Source: Sparassis latifolia
Lineage: Eukaryota; Basidiomycota; Agaricomycetes; Polyporales; Sparassidaceae
NCBI GenBank assembly: GCA_018466975.1
Contig: CM031561.1
Coordinates: 4,526,001 to 4,590,000 of the forward strand
Direction: 5' to 3'
DNA: 64,000 bases
The translations under genes and the position numbers were made by a program. This document shows, in pieces, positions 58,221 through 64,000 of this stretch (its first letter is position 1; the number at the start of each line of letters is the position of its first letter). The notes under the pieces were generated by a model. That model was not told the origin of the DNA, searched no databases, and worked only from the letters and a program-made list of their open reading frames with translations.

Positions 58221-58868
58221 ATGTCCTCCGCATTCTCAAGTCTCCGCTTGCTGGAGGAGGGCAGCACCAGCCACAGACGTAGAAGCTCAAGTCATCTCCG
58301 AGACTGCGCCTCGTATATCCTTCGGTACCAAGCTTCCCTCTCTTCCCAGCGCCGGTCCACGAGGTTCGCGCCAGGCTGCCAGCGAAGAAGAGGGCACAGA
58401 CTCTGTTGACGATTTCTTTCAAAGGCGTCATTAATTCCTCACCGAGAACGGACACACGCGATAGCCGGCACGACGATGTACTGCGGGTCTTGCGATGACG
58501 ATCCGCCGCCATATGCATCTGCCGAGAACCCACCCGCGTACACTCGCGTGGGCGAGCGCTCGCGCAGGACATGTACGGTTTTGGTGAGTTGTCTGTGAGT
58601 AATTCAGTGGAAGCACTTTGCTGACTCTGTTCCTTTCTTGCAGTCTTCCAAATATTCTGGCTTGCCGGAGCCCTCAGACTGAACTCCCGGCTCCGAGTGC
58701 CTGACCACTGGGAGAGCTGGAAGACGGAGGCGGAGAGGCAGGAGCTTATCCAAGTGGTGATGACAGACGGAGGTCAAGTGGGCGAAGCGTTGCATCCTTG
58801 CGCTCGCGGTTCTTGCTGTCGTGATCCTCGTGGTCGTACTCGCTGTCATCTACGTGTGGAGGCTTTGA
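58221..58868 (+). pseudogene. Decayed duplicate of the membrane protein gene at 39923-40593
   Basis: Segments WRRAAPATDVEAQVISETAP, QAASEEEGTDSVDDFF, FWLAGALRLNSRLRVPDHWE and WKTEAERQELIQV match the intact gene nearly word for word. The intron acceptor TTTCTTGCAG is also kept. Frames shift after the first nine residues and again after IQV, and a stop follows FFQRRH. The upstream 30 bases are also duplicated. Orientation is opposite to the parent, about 18 kb away. Confidence 0.8.
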
Positions 58869-60353
58869 GTCGATCACTCTGGCGCTCTCTCCCCTTTTCC
58901 ATCATTTCCATCCTTTGCTCTCCTTCGCGAGCTTACAGCGCTAGCGCGTGCAACTCCTTACCTGTCATTGCGGCAAATGACCTCCGTTACCCCTGCCTGA
59001 CCACATTCATCCACGAGCTAGCACCCCATTCATTCTAGTCTCTGGTACTCACTGCTTCCCCAGTGTCTCAGTGATTCGTCCACTGTATCACTCCCCGAAT
59101 GTGTTTGGGTCTTCATTCTGTATCATCTGGCACTATATCGGTTTGTATCATTATTTTGTGTTTCTTCCGCTTTTGTCTCGTCTTGTTTGAGAAGCCTTTA
59201 AGCAGCATATTCCAACTTCGAGATCCAGCAGAGTAATTCGAAACCTAACTTCTGAGCACCTATCCGGGAAGCTCGGCACGCCCTGAATGTAGCCTGAGAT
59301 CTTGCCTGCCTTCTCTGACTCGACTGTTTCGACGTCCGACACGGAGGTCTTCTAAATCTATCTGTGTGTGGTGAAACCTTTGTTGTCAAGTTGACTCGTC
59401 CTGACCAGCTATGTTTCTGGGGTCGAGCTGATCGCAACATATGGGTCAATACTATTGTGGTCTCAAATTTGGCCCATTCTTCGACTGCTAGTCCATCTAA
59501 CTCCATACATTCGCACTAGTCAATCACTGTGCACCATAGCGGAATGGATTCTGGATTTTCTTAGAAATTTCTCTGAGCACCTTTAAGCTGACAATGGTCT
59601 GTCTCTGTTGATACTGTTTGTCGACCGAACCGTCTCTTATCATCTGCGACAATGCGCTACTGTTTTCAATCAACACTGGCCGATTCTGGGCGATGTCCAT
59701 TTGTTTTCGTGCAGTGACCCTATAGTAGACCAGAGACACCTTCGTAAATAAGTGTGAGTGGCAATCTACATCCGAGTCACTTCAATGCCCTGACTTCCGT
59801 TATTCTCTTCACCCAGGTCAAAGCTTCAGGCGTTCCTAAAAGCGAAATCGAAGCGAAACCATTCGACGAGTGCCATCCTTATTTCTCTCCCCGGATTTAT
59901 CGATCAGCATTGGCTACGTTCCTTAACAGATGTACGTGTCGACACGACGAGACACGATGAGACCAAAATGGGTAAGTGAGACCTCACAAAGAACAACGTA
60001 TTTGATTCTATAACAAACAACTTGGTGGCAGTGCCCATTTATGGTCGTTGATCCGGTGAATAGACGAACTAAAGAAGCAGCGTTGAAGAGCCAATTGAAT
60101 GATCATGAAGGTCCTTTGGCCATGCGTGTGCGTGACCTCTTTTATTGAGTTATAAGGCCATTGGATGGTGCGCCCTTCAACATCTACTGTCGCTTTCTTT
60201 CGGTCATGTCCCTTCGTCCTACCCCTTGTCATTATTCCGTCCTCTCGCCTCTTCGCGTTCGTCTTGGATTCCGCAAAGGCACAGCCTAACACCAAAGTGA
60301 GCTCCCATTCGCCATGCATACGGCACTGACACCGTCTTCCGTGTTCGCGTGTA
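58869..60353. other. 1.5-kb interval without recognised gene
   Basis: Short frames only. The last 150 bases probably hold the 5' exon and intron of the C2H2 gene. Confidence 0.4.
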
Positions 60354-60737
60354 GTGCAGCCTGGGACCCAACACGCATGCTTGAAGTGCGGGATGGTATT
60401 CAAGCACAAGTGGCCCTTGCAGTGCCATAAGCAGACTGCCCATAGGGAGATGTACTATCTCTGCTCGTTGTGCGATAGCTGGTACTGCACCGGAAGCGCT
60501 CTCAAACTGCACGAGAATCAGCACCATCCCGGGGCTCCTCATAGTTCGAACAAAGCAATCATGCCATATTTATTCACCAACAGCAGCGACGAGAGCGGTG
60601 GCCCCCCGTCTGCCCGAGATGTGCACGAGGCGAAGCCAAGGGACGACGACTGGAACAAGTTGAAGTGGAAAGAGGAGGACATGCTTCTCGGGACGAAATC
60701 CGGTGGCTACGTGGAGGTGGAGGATGCAGATGAGTAG
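60354..60737 (+). CDS. C2H2 zinc-finger protein, two fingers
   Basis: About 127 residues with two fingers: CLKCGMVFKHKWPLQCHKQT-AH and CSLCDSWYCTGSALKLHENQ-HH. They are followed by an acidic tail ending VEVEDADE. A DNA- or RNA-binding role is likely, but two fingers alone do not tell the target. No ATG starts the exon. An intron of about 54 bases (GTGAGC...GTGTAG) precedes it, and the preceding exon ends in AAA, so the start codon A|TG would be made by splicing. A longer upstream coding exon is the alternative. Confidence 0.6.
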   Translation: MQPGTQHACLKCGMVFKHKWPLQCHKQTAHREMYYLCSLCDSWYCTGSALKLHENQHHPGAPHSSNKAIMPYLFTNSSDESGGPPSARDVHEAKPRDDDWNKLKWKEEDMLLGTKSGGYVEVEDADE

Positions 60738-60953
60738 TCTGGCTGCTCCTCCATTCATCTGCAGGAGGAAGACGTTCCAGTCGGGCTGGGTGAGTAATTA
60801 GGTCTGTCCCGCCATTTCGGTCCCTGAGGAAAAGCCTGTGTTCTACTTGTGCATAATTACATACCGACTGCCTGTATTGCGATTGATCACCTGTACCAAA
60901 CACACAACTGTGACAACGTATTCGAAGAACACTTTACAACATCACACGAGTTG

Positions 60954-61480
60954 TCAATTCCTCGGTGCCTTCTGGGGCACCTCCAGTGCCGATTCTGGGA
61001 GTATATCGGCAGCAATAAGGGCCTCGATGAATTGAAACATCCACGTCTGGCAGTTCAGGATGTGTACTTTGTTCATCCGCTCCTACTCATATACGAACGA
61101 AAATCGCCCTTAGCACATGGTTTCAAATCACGAGAAGCAATACATACCGCACCAGCCACATTCAGGCTCTTTCCTGGAGCGGGCACGCTCAGCGCCGCGC
61201 GCTCGATATCATCGACAGGCTCGTTATCGCAACCCTCTCGGTCGATTACGTCGCCGACGTGTATATCCTGGACTTGCGCGAGGAACACGAGAGTATGTTT
61301 GCGCGCAGTGCTTGCTATACTGTACTGCCGGGCAAACTCATGGACGAAGCCCGTGAAAGCATCGCCCGCAACATGGATTCGCTTACCGAGGGTCGGTTCG
61401 GTCGCGAGAGGAACCCAGAGGCTCCAGTGTGCAGGGAAGAGAGGAGAGTCGTAGCTTATGAGGTAGACATCGCGAGTCAT
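60954..61480 (-). CDS. Small conserved fungal protein (VYLISYDSPLFPAHW type)
   Basis: Exons 61148-61480 and 60954-61082 (65-base GT-AG intron) give about 153 residues. MTRDVYLISYDSPLFPAHWS, GKRIHVAGDAFTGFVHEFAR, ALSVPAPGKSLNVAG and NCQTWMFQFIEALIA correspond to a family of short cytosolic proteins frequent in ascomycetes and basidiomycetes. The conserved H, the GD motif and the NCQ(T/D)W motif near the end resemble a papain-like or NlpC-like small fold (inference). No function is known to me. Confidence 0.72.
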
Positions 61481-62246
61481 GACGGTATGAAAGATAGAGG
61501 GAAGAAGCGCAGTTCAGGCTACTGTCTACCGGAGTTATTAATAAATGTCGCAGAACCTTGATGCACCGCAGTCTGGTACTTACTTGGTGGACAGGGACCA
61601 CGAGATATGCTTGGATTACTTTCAATGGGCGATCGCGCCGCCTTCAAGTTGCCTACGCGCATTGCACTATTATCTTGGTACCGCTTGTTCCGCCATGCAG
61701 CACGACTGCCTTTTAACTACTGGCCTCGGCGCCAACAGGGTGCAAACCACGGCGTACGGGACGCCATAAGCACTTAGAAATAATGCAGTCAATCCGTATG
61801 GATACGACATACCTTGCAATCGAGTTCACGGGAGGAGCCATACTAGTCTCCCAAAGCCAGACTACAAAATCAGTCCTATGAGAGGTTGGAGGGACGGACT
61901 GATATAGGTCTGCTTTCAAACGCGGGCGCCCCCTTAACCGTAGTACAGGATTTCACTCGTGAATGCGGATGCCGAAGAGATGCCGTTGATCCGGCTGTGA
62001 TGCCGGCCGAGGGTTCCTGACCGAAACAGTGGGTCGCGTCGCGTCAAGACGCGCTCACCTTCCCCAAGATGTTCCCATTCCACAGTCCTGTCGATGATCC
62101 ACCCTTGCGCCAGTTCCTCGCTACATTTCTCATAATGCTCAACTACAAAATTCAACCTGCCCTACTCAGACAGCCTCGCTTCCTCATCCACAGCTGCCAG
62201 GCTCAACATCACCTTCTCGCGATGTGCTTCAAGATGTCATCCCGAC
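61481..62246. other. Interval with an unclassified minus-strand frame
   Basis: The frame at 61934-62155 (RDPLFRSGTLGRHHSRINGI and SSASAFTSEILYYG) reads like protein but was not recognised. It could belong with the helicase scrap just upstream. Confidence 0.35.
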
Positions 62247-62345
62247 CTAGTCTGCACCTCCTGCACAAGATCCATCTAATGCCTTGCAGACACCTTCCAG
62301 TTGATAGTCATGTGGATCATAAGGTAGAGATCTCGCGAGTATTTG
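62247..62345 (-). pseudogene. DEAD/RecQ-like helicase N-terminal scrap
   Basis: The minus strand reads SLPYDPHDYQLEGVCKALDG. This resembles the Q-motif region preceding Walker A in Agaricomycete RecQ-like helicases. A stop follows within nine residues and Walker A is absent. It is not the same subfamily wording as the helicase at 12.6 kb. Confidence 0.45.
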
Positions 62346-63232
62346 CCGGCACAGTGTGAGTCCCTCAGGTGAACTGAATCAAAATGAGTGTGGCCCAATG
62401 AATGTAGAAGTCATTCTGACATTATGAGGATGGTGAAATGTATAATTATTGGAAAATTCATGTGATGCAGAGGGTGTTGTCTTGCGGAGGCCGACGCGTC
62501 GCGTTACACCAGATCTAGTTGACGCGTTTCGGAGATCAAGTTGCTTATGTAACTCCGAAATCGTGTACTACGGTGAAGCACCCTGATTTGAAAGCAGACT
62601 AGAGCGATACTACCCGACAGCTTAAATTCCAAAAATCTCTTTCATCAGAGATCGGATATGAGCCGTTACTATTCCGACCGGAAAGGTAAGGGTGCAGGTC
62701 ATACCTGAAAAACTAGGGAACAGAGAAACCGTTCGTCCCAAAATTCGCCATGGTAGGTAGATCAGTAGTACTTATAAGCGCCGGGAAGCTTCCTCATAAC
62801 AATATTAGCGCCCGTACACTGGATTCAATCCGCTATGATGCACCTCATTTTCTTCAGGGATTCACATGTTCTTTCTGCTGAATTTTGCTGCTGTCTGTGC
62901 AAGCGATCAGTCTCTCATCCCCCATCGTGTTGCGACAGTAATATCAGAGGCTAACAATTCTCCAGAAAGCTTTCGGCGAGTCCGTACATAGCCAGTGGGC
63001 CACTGGCTATGTACGTGCGATTGCGTGGTTAGGGATTGTAGGTTGTCTACTGAAGGTCTCTAATTTCTAAAGCCTCCTTACAGAAGCTCCATGAGAATTG
63101 CAGCTGTCTCTCGTAACTGCTCCACGCGTCATATCATCCAGTGCGCTCCAAGAAAATGCTCTAAATTCCTGCTAAGTTTACAGAGATACAGGTTACGATG
63201 ACCGGACAACGCTGCTATCGCCACTGCAGTCT
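62346..63232. other. Interval with a perfect palindrome, no gene
   Basis: A 33-bp palindrome lies at 62983-63015. No coding region recognised. Confidence 0.45.
62983..63015. repeat. 33-bp perfect palindrome
   Basis: Arms CGTACATAGCCAGTGG and CCACTGGCTATGTACG surround a single G. Confidence 0.9.
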
Positions 63233-64000
63233 TCACGGCTTCCAGTCGAATTGGGGTGCGTATTTGAGCTCCCGCTTGGCCTTCTCGATGCTCAACAACG
63301 TGTCGTTATGGCCTGGCGTGGATTTGTAAGGGACATCGGGGAATTCCTTTGCGAGGAGCTCGCTGTTTGGCTCGCGCATGACCGTGTTCTGTGTACATTA
63401 GCTCAGCTCAGTAGAAAACAACCAATGGAAAGGTGGTGCAGACATTGTTTGCAATGATGTACTGATGGTGTCCAGTAGTTTTGTACTCGAGCGACTTGCG
63501 AATACCTTGGGCGCCCTAGGAACATAAACTGATCAATCGGTGAACAGAAAGAGCGGTGACGAAGTACGCACATCACGAGCATCAATGTATCCCCACAAGC
63601 TGGAGGAAAGGTCAGTGTGCACCGCCTTACAAGTCTTCGAAAGCTGTTATAGACTCACTTCCATCGCCTCGCCTTCGGGTTGTTCTGCCAGGATTCAAAT
63701 CTGGCATAATCCTCGGGCAAAAGGACGTTCGAGAATCGGAGGCTGATGATTTTTGTCGTGGGATCCCAGCGACAATACTGGTCTGCCATGACCTACGAAC
63801 GAAGACCGCACACCGTTATAGCTCAAGGGTCAAGATTCGACGATTCACCCACCTCTCCGACGAGCTTACTCAGGGAGTATGCACTTTCTGGTCTCCGCTC
63901 GGAGTTTTCGTCCATCGGGATATATTCCGGAAGCCAGGGATCAAGTGGCAGCCCGATGAGCGTCTCAGACGACGCAAGCACTAGATTCTTGATCCCAAGC
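63233..64000 (-). CDS. NAD-dependent epimerase/dehydratase (extended SDR), 3' part
   Basis: The gene enters from beyond 64000. Exons 63853-64000, 63659-63792, 63572-63599, 63444-63515 and 63233-63388 are joined by GT-AG introns of 55-60 bases. The catalytic YxxxK is in SAYSLSKLVGE. It is preceded by LVLASSETLIGLPL (the Ser region of the active site) and followed by ISLRFSNVLLPEDY. The C-terminus has LWGYIDARD, SLEYKTTGHHQYIIANNNTV and KRELKYAPQFDWKP. The nucleotide-binding GxxGxxG end is outside the window. It reduces or epimerises a sugar nucleotide or similar substrate; which one cannot be told here. Confidence 0.85.

Overview
This is a nuclear segment from a filamentous basidiomycete, most likely an Agaricomycete and possibly Polyporales. 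The genes are broken by many introns of about 45-80 bases with GT(A/G)NGT donors and short exons. Several families are typical of, or expanded in, Agaricomycetes: DUF6533 seven-helix proteins, F-box/LRR proteins, RBR ubiquitin ligases and DUF6589. A tRNA-His carries a canonical intron after position 37. Layout: 1-11.3 kb is a gene block: an RBR-ligase pseudogene next to an intact RBR ligase, a secreted GPI-anchored Ser/Thr-rich protein, tRNA-His(GTG), a BolA-like protein convergent with the 18S rRNA dimethyltransferase DIM1, a SET-domain protein divergent from DIM1, and a nucleotidyltransferase-fold protein. 11.9-20.6 kb is a nest of mobile DNA. Its centre is a 6,455-bp element at 12278-18732 with about 265-bp terminal inverted repeats, a perfect 9-bp target duplication, and two convergent genes: a RecQ-like helicase and a DUF6589 protein. 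It sits inside a coding exon of a small unit that has its own terminal repeats. Next to it lies a Tc1/mariner relic that contains a fold-back element. 20.9-26.9 kb is a second gene block: a Mup1/LAT-type amino-acid permease, a conserved fungal protein, a calcineurin-like phosphoesterase and cyclophilin A. 28.2-37.4 kb holds two divergent DUF6533 membrane proteins and a secreted polyamine-oxidase-like flavoenzyme. 39-50 kb is repeat-rich accessory DNA with an F-box gene, an LRR gene, a serine-rich tail membrane protein, an hAT-like 745-bp non-autonomous element and relics. 50.7-56.3 kb is a nearly complete Ty3/gypsy retrotransposon with LTRs about 98% identical, inserted into an F-box gene. 56.3-62.4 kb has a mariner-like MITE, a decayed duplicate of the membrane protein at 40 kb, a C2H2 protein, a small conserved fungal protein and a helicase scrap. 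63.2-64 kb is the 3' part of an NAD-dependent epimerase gene that runs off the window. How the parts fit: the two gene blocks are ordinary housekeeping or secretion genes with no operon-like logic. The most interesting object is the helicase + DUF6589 unit. Its boundaries, target duplication, symmetric ends and the reading frame recovered when it is removed in silico all agree that it moved as one unit. In the gag-pol and in the helicase/DUF6589 pair the frame is kept across premature stops that are TGA or TAG, and differences between paired repeats are mostly transitions. This suggests inactivation by C-to-T mutation rather than by indels. All exon boundaries were read by eye from splice consensus and family similarity; no alignment or search was run.
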